From positions 1 through 64,000 of the forward strand of contig JAFRVD010000084.1 of the NCBI GenBank assembly GCA_017441825.1: a DNA stretch of 64,000 nt, written 5' to 3'. Below, one piece after another: positions 8,027 through 17,092 of the stretch. The notes under the pieces were generated by a model, which saw nothing but the letters and a program-made list of their open reading frames with translations, was not told the DNA's origin and did not search any database. Source of the DNA: Lachnospiraceae bacterium (GTDB lineage Bacteria > Bacillota > Clostridia > Lachnospirales > Lachnospiraceae). Position numbers and translations under genes: made by a program. Every line of letters begins with the position of its first letter. The stretch's first letter is position 1.

Positions 8027-8850
8027 TCCTTCTTGAAAACGTGAGCTTTGGGTATGGCGATGACTCATCCACCGTAAGAGATATTTCGTTCCACATTGAA
8101 CGGGGAGAGTTTGCGGCCATTTTAGGCGCGAACGGCGCAGGAAAGACGACTACGGCGAAGCTCATCGACGGGCTTTTAAAGCCCACGAAGGGCAGAGTGC
8201 TCATCAACGGGCTTGATACCGCGAAGACGCGCGTGAGCGAACGTGCGCGCCACGTGGGTTACCTTTTCCAGAATCCGGACAGGCAGATCTGCAAGAACAC
8301 TGTGCGGGAGGAGATCGCTTTCGGCCTTACGGCCGTGTGGCAGAACGCGGGGGAAGATGCGATTGCCCGGCGTGTCGATGAAGTGCTGGAATCCTTTGGC
8401 TTTTCCGGCGATGAAGAGCCCTTCTCCTTAAGCCGCGGCGAGCGGCAGCGGGTCGCGCTGGCGTCCGTCATAGCCATCCGGCCGGAGATCATGATCCTGG
8501 ACGAGCCGACCACCGGCCTTGATTACCGTGAGTGCACGCACATCATGGATACCATCAAGACGATGAACGAGGAGCAGAAGACCACGGTGGTCATGGTATG
8601 CCACGACATGGAGGTCGTTGCGTCATACGCAACACGCGCGCTCGTGATGGCGGGCGGACACCTTTTGGGCGACGGCCCGGTGAAAACGATTTTCCGTGAT
8701 CAGGAGCTTCTTAAGCGGGCGTCGCTTCTACCGCCGCAGATCGTGGAGCTCGCGCTCCGCTTAGGACCCGGCTTTGAAAATGCGGACACCGTGGAAGAGA
8801 TGACAGAAGCCGTCTCTGCCCGCGCAAAGAGGAAGGGGGCCGGTGTATGA
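8023..8850 (+). CDS. ecfA2: ECF transporter ATPase 2
   Basis: Second ECF ATPase (275 residues). Walker A is GANGAGKTTTAKL, the Q-loop is VGYLFQNPDRQI (the FQNPD motif is typical of ECF/CbiO ATPases), the signature is LSRGERQRVALAS and Walker B is IMILDEPTTGLD. It overlaps the previous gene by 4 bases and the EcfT gene by 4 bases, so the three are translationally coupled. It pairs with the first ATPase to power uptake of the S-subunit substrate. Confidence 0.92.
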   Translation: MILLENVSFGYGDDSSTVRDISFHIERGEFAAILGANGAGKTTTAKLIDGLLKPTKGRVLINGLDTAKTRVSERARHVGYLFQNPDRQICKNTVREEIAFGLTAVWQNAGEDAIARRVDEVLESFGFSGDEEPFSLSRGERQRVALASVIAIRPEIMILDEPTTGLDYRECTHIMDTIKTMNEEQKTTVVMVCHDMEVVASYATRALVMAGGHLLGDGPVKTIFRDQELLKRASLLPPQIVELALRLGPGFENADTVEEMTEAVSARAKRKGAGV

Positions 8851-9593
8851 AAGACCTGTTTCAGTACACAGCCGGCGACTCCGTGATCCACAAGCTGAAC
8901 CCTTTGACCAGGATCCTCCTTGCGGTCGCGGTCTGCGCGGCGGCCTTTGTTTCCGACAACCTGTATTACCTGGTCGGACTCCTCTGCTTTGACATGCTGT
9001 TAGGGCTTCTTGCCGGCGTCTTCGGAAAAGCGCTGTCGCTTCTCAAAGGCCTTTTAAAGATCTCGATCTTTTTGTTTATCCTCCAGATCCTGTTCGTCCG
9101 GAAAGGGAACCGGGTCTTCTGGATCATTACCGACCAGGGCCTGATCCTCGCCGCGAAGGTCGTGCTGAGGCTCATGATCGCCTGCATCCCGTTGGCTTTG
9201 ATGCTTGCGGTCACGCAGATCTCTGACCTCGCGAACGCGCTGGTCCAGGTCGCGCACGTGCCGTACAAGTATGCGTTTACCGTGACTACCGCCATCCGCT
9301 TTATTCCCCAGTTCATGGAGGAAATGGCGGACATCATGGAAGCACAGACGGCGCGCGGCGTGGAGTTCGACACGAAGAACGGCTTAAAAAAGATCGGCAT
9401 GATGCTGCCGCTCTGTGTGCCGCTCCTGGTCACCTCCGTCCGGCGGACCGACGCCGCGGCTGCGGCTGCGGAGGCCCGGGGCTTCGAGCTTCGGAACCGG
9501 ACGTCAGGCTATAAGAAATATCCGTTCCACTGGTGCGACCTTCTGGCGGTGCTTGTCTGCGCCGCACTGATCGCAGGAGCGGTCATTATTTAA
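8847..9593 (+). CDS. ecfT: ECF transporter transmembrane T component
   Basis: Membrane coupling subunit of 248 residues (CbiQ/EcfT family) with about five to six hydrophobic helices. The two Ala-Arg-Gly coupling motifs that contact the ATPases are visible as AQTARGVEF and AEARGFELR near the C-terminus. The N-terminal HKLNPLTRILLAV is also typical. It closes the S-A1-A2-T operon, which has a strong terminator directly after it. A housekeeping EcfAAT can serve several S proteins; here a dedicated S gene is in the same operon. Confidence 0.92.
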   Translation: MKDLFQYTAGDSVIHKLNPLTRILLAVAVCAAAFVSDNLYYLVGLLCFDMLLGLLAGVFGKALSLLKGLLKISIFLFILQILFVRKGNRVFWIITDQGLILAAKVVLRLMIACIPLALMLAVTQISDLANALVQVAHVPYKYAFTVTTAIRFIPQFMEEMADIMEAQTARGVEFDTKNGLKKIGMMLPLCVPLLVTSVRRTDAAAAAAEARGFELRNRTSGYKKYPFHWCDLLAVLVCAALIAGAVII

Positions 9594-9597
9594 TGAA

Positions 9598-9623
9598 AAG
9601 GACAGGCCCGAGAGCCTGTCCTT
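9598..9623 (+). terminator. Rho-independent terminator of the ECF operon
   Basis: AAGGACAGGC (9598-9607) and GCCTGTCCTT (9614-9623) form a perfect 10-bp stem followed by AATCTTTTCT. It lies between convergent genes and could act in both directions. Confidence 0.85.
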
Positions 9624-9658
9624 AATCTTTTCTCCGGAAATGATCCCCCGAAGATCCT

Positions 9659-11068
9659 TTATTCTTCACCTACCGTATTCAGGTCCGTATCCTTCGTCTC
9701 CTTCACCTTGAGCTTCAGGAATATGATGCTGAACAGGATGATCGGCACAAAGAAGCAGAGCTCGAACACGCCGATCTTTGCCGACCCGATCTTTCCGTAG
9801 AAAATGCCTACCAGCATGCTGACCAGGATGTTCGAAAGGTACATATAGGAGATGACCGCCATGACAGATGCTCGGATCCTGGTCGGTGCGCTTTCGCCCG
9901 GGAGTACCAGGAACAGGAGGTCGGACAGCGACCACAGCCCGCCGAACATGAAGCCGTTCGCGAACGCGAGCGCCACCGCGCCGATCCCCCACTTCGCCCC
10001 GAACACGAACAGCGCGTGGCCGATGATCGCGCAGATGCCGAACAGCACGCCGGAATTCTTCCGCCCGAGCTTGTCCGTAAAGAACCCGCTGAAGAAAGCG
10101 AAGACTGCGTAGACCAGTGGCTCGATGATGTAGAACAGGTTCATGTCATCGTTGTTCATATGTCCGCCCGCAAGCAGGATCTCGCTGGAGTAGCCGGACA
10201 TCGAGATGGCCATGGAGAAGATGAACAGCACGATCGCGATCATCCGAAGCTGGCGGCTGTGGATGATGTAGCGTACGGCCTCGCCGATCGTTCCGCGTTC
10301 CCCGCCGGCCTTCGACTGCTCTGCGGCACGCTCCTCATCGGTCTTTTTCAGGTAGCTTATGCGCCGGCCGAGGAAGACCGGCGTTTCCTTTGTACAGAGG
10401 AAAGCGATCACGGCGATCGCGATCGTCAGAATGACCGGGACCAGGTAGACCAGCCGCCAGGTAGAGAGCTCATCGGGATTATAGAAGATGCTCCGGAGCA
10501 CGCCGATCAGGGATACCGAAAGAAGGCCGATGCCCTTGGTAATACTGCAGAGCTTCGCCCTGTGCTCCTTCGGCGCAGTCTCCATGAGGTAGATGACCTG
10601 CATGTCGTTCGGCGTGAAGAAGCCGGTGATACAGGTGCCTACCACAAAAATGTACGGGTTTGCGGCGGTCATGCAGATCAGCATGCCTATACCCATGAAC
10701 AGTGTGTTCAGGAACAGGAAGAGCTTCCGGCCGAAGCGGTCCGCAAGTGTCCTGTACAAAGGATTGACGGCCGTCAGGATATAAGTCGGGATGGTGGCGA
10801 TGGCCATCACGCTGATCGCGCTCCCGTACGCGTCAGAAGTCGTATCCTGGCCGGGAATTTTAAACAGGTCGAAGATCATATACGGCTTCATGACGCCGTT
10901 CATGTTGGAGCTGATCTCGTCCGCAATGTAGATCACGGTCAGAATGACCAGCAGGAACCAGAAACCGTGGACCAGGGGCTTCCTCAGGCTTGCCTTTGTG
11001 AGCCGTTCGAGCTCCCTGGCTTCTTTTTCGTGTCTTTTTGCAGCCTTTTCGGCGCTTTCCGTTTTCAT
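9659..11068 (-). CDS. Major facilitator superfamily transporter
   Basis: Twelve-helix MFS permease of 469 residues with a charged Lys/Glu-rich N-terminal cytoplasmic tail. The loop 2-3 motif is LADRFGRKLFLF and the equivalent loop 8-9 motif is FTDKLGRKNSG. The segment YLMETAPKEHRAKLCSITKG resembles the sugar/metabolite porter group. GAAAGGAAAG precedes the ATG on the minus strand. It is a single gene, divergent from the small envelope cluster that follows. The cargo is not predictable from sequence; a sugar or organic acid is plausible. Confidence 0.85.
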   Translation of the reverse strand: MKTESAEKAAKRHEKEARELERLTKASLRKPLVHGFWFLLVILTVIYIADEISSNMNGVMKPYMIFDLFKIPGQDTTSDAYGSAISVMAIATIPTYILTAVNPLYRTLADRFGRKLFLFLNTLFMGIGMLICMTAANPYIFVVGTCITGFFTPNDMQVIYLMETAPKEHRAKLCSITKGIGLLSVSLIGVLRSIFYNPDELSTWRLVYLVPVILTIAIAVIAFLCTKETPVFLGRRISYLKKTDEERAAEQSKAGGERGTIGEAVRYIIHSRQLRMIAIVLFIFSMAISMSGYSSEILLAGGHMNNDDMNLFYIIEPLVYAVFAFFSGFFTDKLGRKNSGVLFGICAIIGHALFVFGAKWGIGAVALAFANGFMFGGLWSLSDLLFLVLPGESAPTRIRASVMAVISYMYLSNILVSMLVGIFYGKIGSAKIGVFELCFFVPIILFSIIFLKLKVKETKDTDLNTVGEE

Positions 11069-11189
11069 GTTCTTTTCTTTCCTTTCACCGTTTTTTCAGG
11101 AAAATCAGGAAGCAGTCACATGATGTCAGTTAAGTGTATTTTAACAGAATATAAAGACACAATCAAGCGGGGCGATCCGTCAAAAAACC

Positions 11190-11218
11190 TTGAAAATCGG
11201 CGGACGCTTGGATATAAT
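11190..11218 (+). promoter_or_regulatory. Promoter of the DUF3592/LURP-like/lipoprotein cluster
   Basis: TTGAAA (11190-11195), a 17-base spacer and TATAAT (11213-11218), about 75 bases before the first start codon. The gap 11069-11295 shows no other gene. Confidence 0.65.
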
Positions 11219-11295
11219 GTTTCCATGAATATGCAGCATGCAGTCGGGGATGCTTCACGGGGCGACTTGACTTCCGGCTGCCTGAAAGGAGTACT

Positions 11296-11772
11296 ATGAA
11301 TAAATTCGCTACAATCATTCGCGAGTCGAGGGTCGCACGGTTTCTGATCCCTGCAGGAATCATCCTCATCGTCTTCGGCATTATCTTCTTTGTGATCAGC
11401 AAAAAGAACCAGGACTATATCGAGACGGAATCCACCATCGCGAAGGTGGAGTTGGAATCGGAAGAGTACACGAACGCCGATGGAGAGCATGTGGACGCGA
11501 CGTACCTTATCACCGTGAAATATACGGTGGACGGCAAGGAATACGAGTCAGAGCTCGGCGGCCTGGGGAAATTAAAGGAAGGGGACAAGATGACGATCTA
11601 TTATAACCCTGCAGACCCCGGTCAGATTACGCAGACCAAGAGCCTGATCGTCCCGATCATCATCATCGCAGTCGGAATCGCAACTCTTGTGGGCGGTATC
11701 CTGAGCGCCGTCAACGCCGTGAAGAAGTACGGAAAAATGAAAGAACAGGAAAAGGAGTGGACAAATGGCTGA
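11296..11772 (+). CDS. DUF3592-like two-helix membrane protein
   Basis: Small membrane protein of 158 residues. A helix at about 14-35 and a second at about 115-137 enclose an external beta-rich domain that contains the DUF3592-type pattern VKYTVDGKEYESEL followed by GDKMTIYYNPADPGQ. Proteins of this type have no firm function; they occur with envelope stress genes. GAAAGGAG precedes the start. It overlaps the next gene by 8 bases, so both are probably translated together. Confidence 0.7.
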   Translation: MNKFATIIRESRVARFLIPAGIILIVFGIIFFVISKKNQDYIETESTIAKVELESEEYTNADGEHVDATYLITVKYTVDGKEYESELGGLGKLKEGDKMTIYYNPADPGQITQTKSLIVPIIIIAVGIATLVGGILSAVNAVKKYGKMKEQEKEWTNG

Positions 11773-12271
11773 GTACAGGCTGAAACCGGTTTTGAAGACC
11801 GTCAAGCAGTCGTTTTATCTGGAAGACGAAAACGGCAATAAGGTCTATGAAGCAAATATGACAAAGTTCTCCCTGCTGGGAGCGTCTCCTTACGATTTTA
11901 TCAATCACGTCACCAATAAAACGGAAGTTCACAAGGTCGGGAAGACCATCACCGCGGAAGAGGGCGGCGGAATGATTGCCTCCCTGGCGAAGAGCTCCTG
12001 GTTCAAATTTGACGGGCAGAAGATCTGGGACTACCTGCACGACCTGGGCATCCGGATCGACACCGGCATCCAGGGCGGCAAGCTCGGCATGAGCTATAAC
12101 GTGACGCTCAAGGGGCAGCCCCTTGCAGCCATCGCCACCTCAACGCCCAAGGGAAAGGCTATCGTTACGATGGGCAATTACCTTGACGTGACGTGCGAGG
12201 AGAAGGATCTGGACATGGCCTTCCTGGTCGCGTTCTCCATCGCGAAGACCGAGCAGCTGTTCTACAATTAA
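11765..12271 (+). CDS. LURP-one/tubby-like fold protein (tentative)
   Basis: Soluble protein of 168 residues with alternating short beta segments and a buried hydrophobic helix near the C-terminus, the pattern of LURP-one-related (tubby-like) proteins. Supporting pieces are QSFYLEDENGNKVYEA, typical of the first strands, and the C-terminal MAFLVAFSIAKTEQ helix. No catalytic residues are evident. Tubby-like proteins can bind phosphoinositides or act as scaffolds in eukaryotes; the bacterial role is unknown. It overlaps the DUF3592 gene by 8 bases and precedes a lipoprotein gene. Confidence 0.45.
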   Translation: MAEYRLKPVLKTVKQSFYLEDENGNKVYEANMTKFSLLGASPYDFINHVTNKTEVHKVGKTITAEEGGGMIASLAKSSWFKFDGQKIWDYLHDLGIRIDTGIQGGKLGMSYNVTLKGQPLAAIATSTPKGKAIVTMGNYLDVTCEEKDLDMAFLVAFSIAKTEQLFYN

Positions 12272-12314
12272 TAACAAAACAGACGTTTTTACAATTCATA
12301 TCGAAAGGATCAAC

Positions 12315-13091
12315 ATGAAGAAATTATTAGCGGCAGCGCTGGCAGCCTGCCTTATCCTGACAATGACCTCCTGCATTAATATCAACTCGGAGCAGCTGGA
12401 AGCGCTTGGCGAGATCGACCTCAATGAAGTCGCGGAGCAGCTGAACCTCAACGAGTTAGCTGAACAGCTGAATCTGGGCGAACTGATCAGCCAGTTTGTT
12501 CCGGGTATGGATACCGGCGCAGATGCGGAGGCGGCTCCGGAGATCCCGGAAGGCGCGATCACCGACCCCGAACTGATGACTTTTAAGACGATTGGCGAAG
12601 CGATGGAAGCCGGCGAAAGGTTCGGGAGCTGCATAGACGCGCAGTATTTTGTATACGTTGTTGACTATGAAGGCGAGCCGATAAGGGTTGCGGCCGAAAG
12701 CACGGAGGAGCTGTACGAAGCCGTCACCAGCCTGGACGGCCTTGCCGAGGATTTTAACGAGAAGTTCGAAGCGCTTGTTGCCGATCTTCCGATCGTGAGG
12801 GAAGAGAACCTGAACGATTACCGTCCGGATCCGGCAGCGCTTGACGAGCTCATCGGGAAGACCGGCAAGGATCTTCTGGACGCCGGATACGAATTCCCGT
12901 GGTTCGCTGAAGATGATAAAGGACAGTGGATCGGGATCGAAAAGGGCCTGTTCACTTACTGCGTGAAGGTTGAAGAAGAGATCAGCGATGATATAGTTGA
13001 AGAGAATTTCGAATCCCTTACGGTGAAGAGCATTGAGGTCGAAGGCCTGTCCGGATTCGCCACGGACCTCTCTGTGACAACAGTGGACTGA
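12315..13091 (+). CDS. Lipoprotein with heptad-like N-terminal region
   Basis: Exported lipoprotein of 258 residues. The signal peptide is KKLLAAALAACLILTMTSC with a lipid-attachment Cys at about residue 20. Residues 25-60 repeat a Leu/Asn/Glu pattern (DLNEVAEQLNLNELAEQLNL), suggesting an amphipathic helix or short coiled coil. The remainder is an acidic alpha/beta domain without a family I recognise. It ends the three-gene cluster and is followed by a perfect terminator. No enzyme motif is visible. Confidence 0.75.
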   Translation: MKKLLAAALAACLILTMTSCININSEQLEALGEIDLNEVAEQLNLNELAEQLNLGELISQFVPGMDTGADAEAAPEIPEGAITDPELMTFKTIGEAMEAGERFGSCIDAQYFVYVVDYEGEPIRVAAESTEELYEAVTSLDGLAEDFNEKFEALVADLPIVREENLNDYRPDPAALDELIGKTGKDLLDAGYEFPWFAEDDKGQWIGIEKGLFTYCVKVEEEISDDIVEENFESLTVKSIEVEGLSGFATDLSVTTVD

Positions 13092-13120
13092 GCCGCGCAT
13101 CTTTCGTTCGTTTATACCAT

Positions 13121-13150
13121 AAACGGAGCCGCCTTATGGCGGCTCCGTTT
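13121..13150 (+). terminator. Strong terminator after the lipoprotein gene
   Basis: AAACGGAGCCGCC (13121-13133) and GGCGGCTCCGTTT (13138-13150) form a perfect 13-bp stem with a TTAT loop; the stem itself ends in A and U runs. Confidence 0.88.
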
Positions 13151-13154
13151 TGTG

Positions 13155-13208
13155 TCACCTCATCAGTCAACCCTTCGGGTTGACAGCTTCCCCTCAAGGG
13201 GAAGCCTT
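13155..13208 (+). repeat. REP-like intergenic double-hairpin repeat, copy A
   Basis: The element has two hairpins: GTCAACCC (13166-13173) with GGGTTGAC (13177-13184), and GCTTCCCC (13186-13193) with GGGGAAGC (13198-13205). A related degenerate copy lies at 16988-17045. Similar CTTCGG-containing double hairpins are common between genes in gut Clostridia. It sits between convergent genes and touches the stop codon of the minus-strand gene. Confidence 0.65.
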
Positions 13209-15779
13209 TCAGCACGTGATCACCAGATGTTCGTTTGCGACGTCATGGTAGACCGAAGACTCCCGCCCGCTCACATCGTAGACATGGACGATCTCCATGA
13301 GCCGGCTGTCGTCCGTAAACTCAGAGACGATGTCCTTTGCGGAAGCGAGCATTTCCGGAGCGAAGCGGAGCGTCTTTTCGTTGTGGAACACTGCGGTGTA
13401 GAGGATCTCCGCCTCAACCAGGTCCTGGAAAATATGGCTCCCGTAGGACAGCTCCGGGTTGTAGCCGGCGGTGGTCTCCTCGGTCTCACAGATGATCTCA
13501 TAGGCGCTGATATCCGAAAACGCCGTGGGGACGCCCAGCTCGGGCGACGATGTCCCCACCCGCCCCGGCACGATCAGCATCATATGCTTGTTCAAGTCGC
13601 GGTAGTGCCAGTTGATCTTCCCAATCAGCTTTGCCGCGAGGTTCTTGTCCGCGTAAGGCATATTGTAATACCCGACCGGGTCCACGTAAACGATGAGGTC
13701 GAGTCCTGTCGTCTTCGACATGCCCATGGACGCCCCCTTGCTCTCAAGAAGGATCTTTTTTTCCGGGATTCCGGGCGGGATCACGGTACCCGCGCTGGTC
13801 TTCTGCACCTGCAGCGGCCTGCACTGTAAAAGATCCACGGAGTATTCGCCGCTTTCGGACAGGTTGATGGTGAATTCGGTGTCCACCGGGTATTCGTACT
13901 CCTCCTGGATGCAGCGGAGCATGCGCTTCATCTGCTCCATCAGTGCCTTATTCGCGACCAGGCCTTTGCAGGAGATGAACTTCACGTCCCGGGGCCTGCC
14001 CATTTCCCTCAGCCGGTATTCGGCGTCAAAGTCGTGCTCTAAAAGGATCCTGTCCAGGTATTTCGGAATATCTGGCTCGAGGTCTTTGAGGGTCAGCTTT
14101 TTCAGGGTGTGTTCGGTCATATCGATGACCTCCGCCTTCCCCTGGGAGAACTTGTGCTTGTCCGCGGAGGAGGAATAGGACGTCCTTTCCGGCATGTCGA
14201 GGTTCACGATGCGCGGGTACGAGCCCTCCGTCCGGTCGACCGCGGAGGTGCCGAGCCCCATGACAAGACGCAGCATGCCCGCGGTGGGATCGGCGTCCTT
14301 CATGATCCGGTAGGGACTGTAGGAATAGCCCACTCCCGCGGCGCAGGGCATGTAATTCGTGCCGTAATACGAACCGGACACGCGCTGGATGAGGAGCGCC
14401 ATCTGTTCGTCTCGCTTGTCGAGTCCCCGCCGTTTACGGTAGTCCAGCGCGGAGAGGCTCATGGAGCTTGCGTACACGACCTTGATCGCGTGCTCGAATT
14501 CGGCGAGGCGCTCGTCAAGGCTCCCGCGGTTCACGCAGAACACGGACTCGTACTTTCCCGCAAACGCGTTGCCGAAGCCGTCCTCCAAAATGCTGCTCGA
14601 GCGTATGATGTACGGGTCCTGCCCGTAGTATTCGATGATCCTGACAAACTGCTCCCGCATCGCGTCCGAAAACACGCCCTCCATGATCTTGTCCGCGAAC
14701 TCCTCCGCGAGGGTGAAGTACCCCTCATCGGTCCGCTGCCGGATCCGCGTGTCCCAGAGGTCGTTGTCAACGATGTACGTATAGTAGAGGTCCGAGCCCA
14801 CATAGAAGGAGTCGTGGGGCTCGAGGATATCGCTGATGTCCGGCTCCTTATTCCGGATGATCGCCCGGGCCAGCAGCATGCCGCAGGCCTTCCCTCCGAT
14901 CATCCCGGTGCCCACCATGTGGTCGCGTACAGCGAAGTAATCCTCGGAGGTGAAATGCTTCTTCACCATCGCCCGCATCTTTTCATCACGCGTCATCATG
15001 ATATTGCACATCTCAACGCAGTCGGCCGAGATGTCAATCCCGCTTTCCCGCATCAGCTTTACACGGTTGAAGAACCTGTCCCAGGAATCCGAATACTGTT
15101 CTTCCGCAGACCGCTGCGCCAGGCCGAGCGTCTGGTAGAAGCGGCTCGATTTCACACCGTCCAGGATGGGCCGGAACGCGCCGGTCTCCGGGTCGTAGGT
15201 GTGCGGGAGGAACATCGTATCCGAGGTCCGGTTCCACACCTTTTCCGGCCGTACGTAGACGTTCTTCCGGTCCGAATAAACGTCTAGGAACAGCTGGGTG
15301 GTGTTCAGGATCTTATTGATGGCCTGCACGGAATGCTTGCCGCGCTTGATCGGGAAGAAGGCGACCGTATCCAGGATGAACAGGAACGGGCAGGTGACCC
15401 GGAAAAAGTTGCCCATCATGAGGTCTGTGGCCCAGGCGGTCTGGAGCTCGGAAAGACAGTCGAACACATAGAACGCGTCAAAGCCTTCCTTTTCTATCAC
15501 ATTGTGGATGTCCACCGTAAAGTTTTCAAACCTGTGGGAGAGCGGCACGTGTACGGTCTTGATCTCCGGGCAGTCCGGAAGCAGCGGCTCGTGGCTCGCG
15601 AACCGGAAGTAGATGATGTGGCGGCGGTCGGAGATCGCCTGCCGGACGTAAGGCTCCATGAACAGTTTGAACTCCGATAGTTCTGAAACGCGCCAGACCA
15701 CATTGTCGCCCAGGCGGATGCTGTCGAGAGCGGCGTCCATCTCCGGTATGCCGCTTTTGATCCTGTCAAATGCTGCCAT
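13209..15779 (-). CDS. PEP/pyruvate-binding domain protein (PEP synthase/PPDK-like), atypical
   Basis: Large protein of 856 residues. Residues about 1-190 resemble a KaiC/RecA-type fold (KSGIPEMDAALDSI then GDNVVWRV), but the ATP-binding P-loop is missing. From about residue 300 there is a PPDK/PEP-synthase nucleotide-binding region: MIGGKACGMLLAR, YIIRSSSILEDG and NAFAGKYESVF. The phospho-His swivelling domain and the PEP-binding barrel of true PPDK are not seen, so it is not a standard pyruvate dikinase. I chose the ATG at 15779 with GAGGAGG upstream. It might transfer phosphate from ATP to an unknown acceptor or regulate another enzyme. Confidence 0.75.
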   Translation of the reverse strand: MAAFDRIKSGIPEMDAALDSIRLGDNVVWRVSELSEFKLFMEPYVRQAISDRRHIIYFRFASHEPLLPDCPEIKTVHVPLSHRFENFTVDIHNVIEKEGFDAFYVFDCLSELQTAWATDLMMGNFFRVTCPFLFILDTVAFFPIKRGKHSVQAINKILNTTQLFLDVYSDRKNVYVRPEKVWNRTSDTMFLPHTYDPETGAFRPILDGVKSSRFYQTLGLAQRSAEEQYSDSWDRFFNRVKLMRESGIDISADCVEMCNIMMTRDEKMRAMVKKHFTSEDYFAVRDHMVGTGMIGGKACGMLLARAIIRNKEPDISDILEPHDSFYVGSDLYYTYIVDNDLWDTRIRQRTDEGYFTLAEEFADKIMEGVFSDAMREQFVRIIEYYGQDPYIIRSSSILEDGFGNAFAGKYESVFCVNRGSLDERLAEFEHAIKVVYASSMSLSALDYRKRRGLDKRDEQMALLIQRVSGSYYGTNYMPCAAGVGYSYSPYRIMKDADPTAGMLRLVMGLGTSAVDRTEGSYPRIVNLDMPERTSYSSSADKHKFSQGKAEVIDMTEHTLKKLTLKDLEPDIPKYLDRILLEHDFDAEYRLREMGRPRDVKFISCKGLVANKALMEQMKRMLRCIQEEYEYPVDTEFTINLSESGEYSVDLLQCRPLQVQKTSAGTVIPPGIPEKKILLESKGASMGMSKTTGLDLIVYVDPVGYYNMPYADKNLAAKLIGKINWHYRDLNKHMMLIVPGRVGTSSPELGVPTAFSDISAYEIICETEETTAGYNPELSYGSHIFQDLVEAEILYTAVFHNEKTLRFAPEMLASAKDIVSEFTDDSRLMEIVHVYDVSGRESSVYHDVANEHLVITC

Positions 15780-15802
15780 ATCGCTCCTCCTCTGAATAAC
15801 AA

Positions 15803-15839
15803 AAAGGCGCCTCATCTTTTATATAGATGAAACGCCTTT
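15803..15839 (-). terminator. Terminator of the DUF4432 gene (minus strand)
   Basis: AAAGGCG (15803-15809) pairs with CGCCTTT (15833-15839), with an inner CATCT/AGATG stem. Read on the minus strand it is followed by TTTTTGTT. It separates the epimerase-like gene from the downstream PEP-synthase-like gene. Confidence 0.7.
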
Positions 15840-15915
15840 GCTTCTTCCTGTCATATTTCCGGACTGTCGCCCGATTGTCTGACTACATCATATCACGGTC
15901 TGGCGGTGAACGCAA

Positions 15916-16899
15916 TCAGATACTCGCGAAATCGATCTTGACCTTGTTCGTCATGGTCTCATAAGCCTTCAGCACTTTGGCCGTACCGTTTGCCTTTTCT
16001 GCCGCGCGGCCCTGAAGCGTCGTGTTGCAGGGCTCCAGGCCCAGAACGTAGTCGCCGGAACCCATGGAGCGCCACTCTGAAAGGAGCGGCAGTGTACTGC
16101 CCGACCAGGTCATGGTCATCCGGACGCCCAACTCCGGGTTCTCCAGTTGGACGCGGTAGTCCTTTGTGAGCACATGGAAGAAGACGCGCTCGGCTTCGTT
16201 ATCCTGAGGCGGGTCAAAAACGCATTCCCGTCCGAGTCCGGTCTTTGCGAAATCTGTCCGGGGCAGCGTCTGGTGTGCTTCCGGGAACACGAGCTGCGCT
16301 TTTTCGGAAAGCAGCGGGTAGCCGAAATTGCAGTGGTAGATCATGAGGACGGCCTCGTCCCGGGGCGTCAGGTTCGTGATCTTGTCCTCGACCTCGACGT
16401 ACGCGCCGGAGACCGGGATGCGGATGGTACGGCGCACCTCCAGCACGTGACCGAAGAGCGCGGTCTCGCGGATCCTGCCGCGGATCGTGATGAAGCTGTC
16501 CGTGACTTCCTCCGAAACCTGCGTTGCGGAGAGGCTGTGGTACCGTCCGTGAGTGGGCTGCCATTCTTCCCCGTCACGGTTGGCCGGGCCGGCATTCCTG
16601 AGGCCGCAGGTATAGAGCAGGCCGCCCGGGAAATGATTGCTGAATTCATTTTCGTAATGCCCGATCACAGCCGGACTGTCATAGCCGTTCTTGCTTATCC
16701 AGGACATATTGACGCCCTTATAGCTGCACTGGCCAAGATCCAGGCCGGTATCCGGCAGGACGTCGAGCGCCAGGCCGCCGGCTGTCCGGACTTCGATGAT
16801 ATCGGCGCCCTTAGCCGGGCCTTCAGCGAGGGTCACGCGCCGGACGGATATGAGCTGGTCCAGGTTCCCGAGGTAGCCTTTTTTGACGAGTTCGTTCAT
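15916..16899 (-). CDS. DUF4432 / aldose 1-epimerase-like protein
   Basis: Protein of 327 residues in the galactose mutarotase superfamily, DUF4432 branch. The fold is mainly beta. Typical segments are VLPDTGLDLGQCSYKG, PGGLLYTCGLRNAG, the HGRYHSLSA stretch, MIYHCNFGYPLL with the catalytic-type His, and the C-terminal YVLGLEPCNT that characterises the group. Such enzymes open or interconvert sugar anomers. AGGAGGA lies about 6 bases before the ATG. It is a single minus-strand gene; the sugar is unknown. Confidence 0.83.
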   Translation of the reverse strand: MNELVKKGYLGNLDQLISVRRVTLAEGPAKGADIIEVRTAGGLALDVLPDTGLDLGQCSYKGVNMSWISKNGYDSPAVIGHYENEFSNHFPGGLLYTCGLRNAGPANRDGEEWQPTHGRYHSLSATQVSEEVTDSFITIRGRIRETALFGHVLEVRRTIRIPVSGAYVEVEDKITNLTPRDEAVLMIYHCNFGYPLLSEKAQLVFPEAHQTLPRTDFAKTGLGRECVFDPPQDNEAERVFFHVLTKDYRVQLENPELGVRMTMTWSGSTLPLLSEWRSMGSGDYVLGLEPCNTTLQGRAAEKANGTAKVLKAYETMTNKVKIDFASI

Positions 16900-16987
16900 G
16901 GGGGTCCTCCTTTTTCGTGAGGTTTCTTTTTCATTATTGTGGCGAATCCGGAGGGAAATGTCAAGTGCGGCGTTCTGCCCCGCAGTC

Positions 16988-17045
16988 CCTCATCACCTGT
17001 CATCCCTTCGGGCTGACAGCATCCCCCGGAGGAGGAAGCCTTTGA
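16988..17045 (+). repeat. REP-like intergenic double-hairpin repeat, copy B (degenerate)
   Basis: It shares the order CTCATCA, GTCA-CCCTTCGGG-TGACAGC and GGAAGCCTTT with the copy at 13155-13208. GTCATCCC (16999-17006) pairs with GGGCTGAC (17010-17017) with one mismatch, and the second hairpin has decayed. Confidence 0.6.
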
Positions 17046-17092
17046 GTCTTCTTCTGCCGGATGAAGGGGATCACTGTTTTTGAACGAAACTC

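Noticed and set aside
10016..11299. Long plus-strand open frame opposite the MFS transporter
   Set aside because: It is a His/Asp/Arg-rich shadow of the membrane protein gene with no family motifs and no ribosome site.
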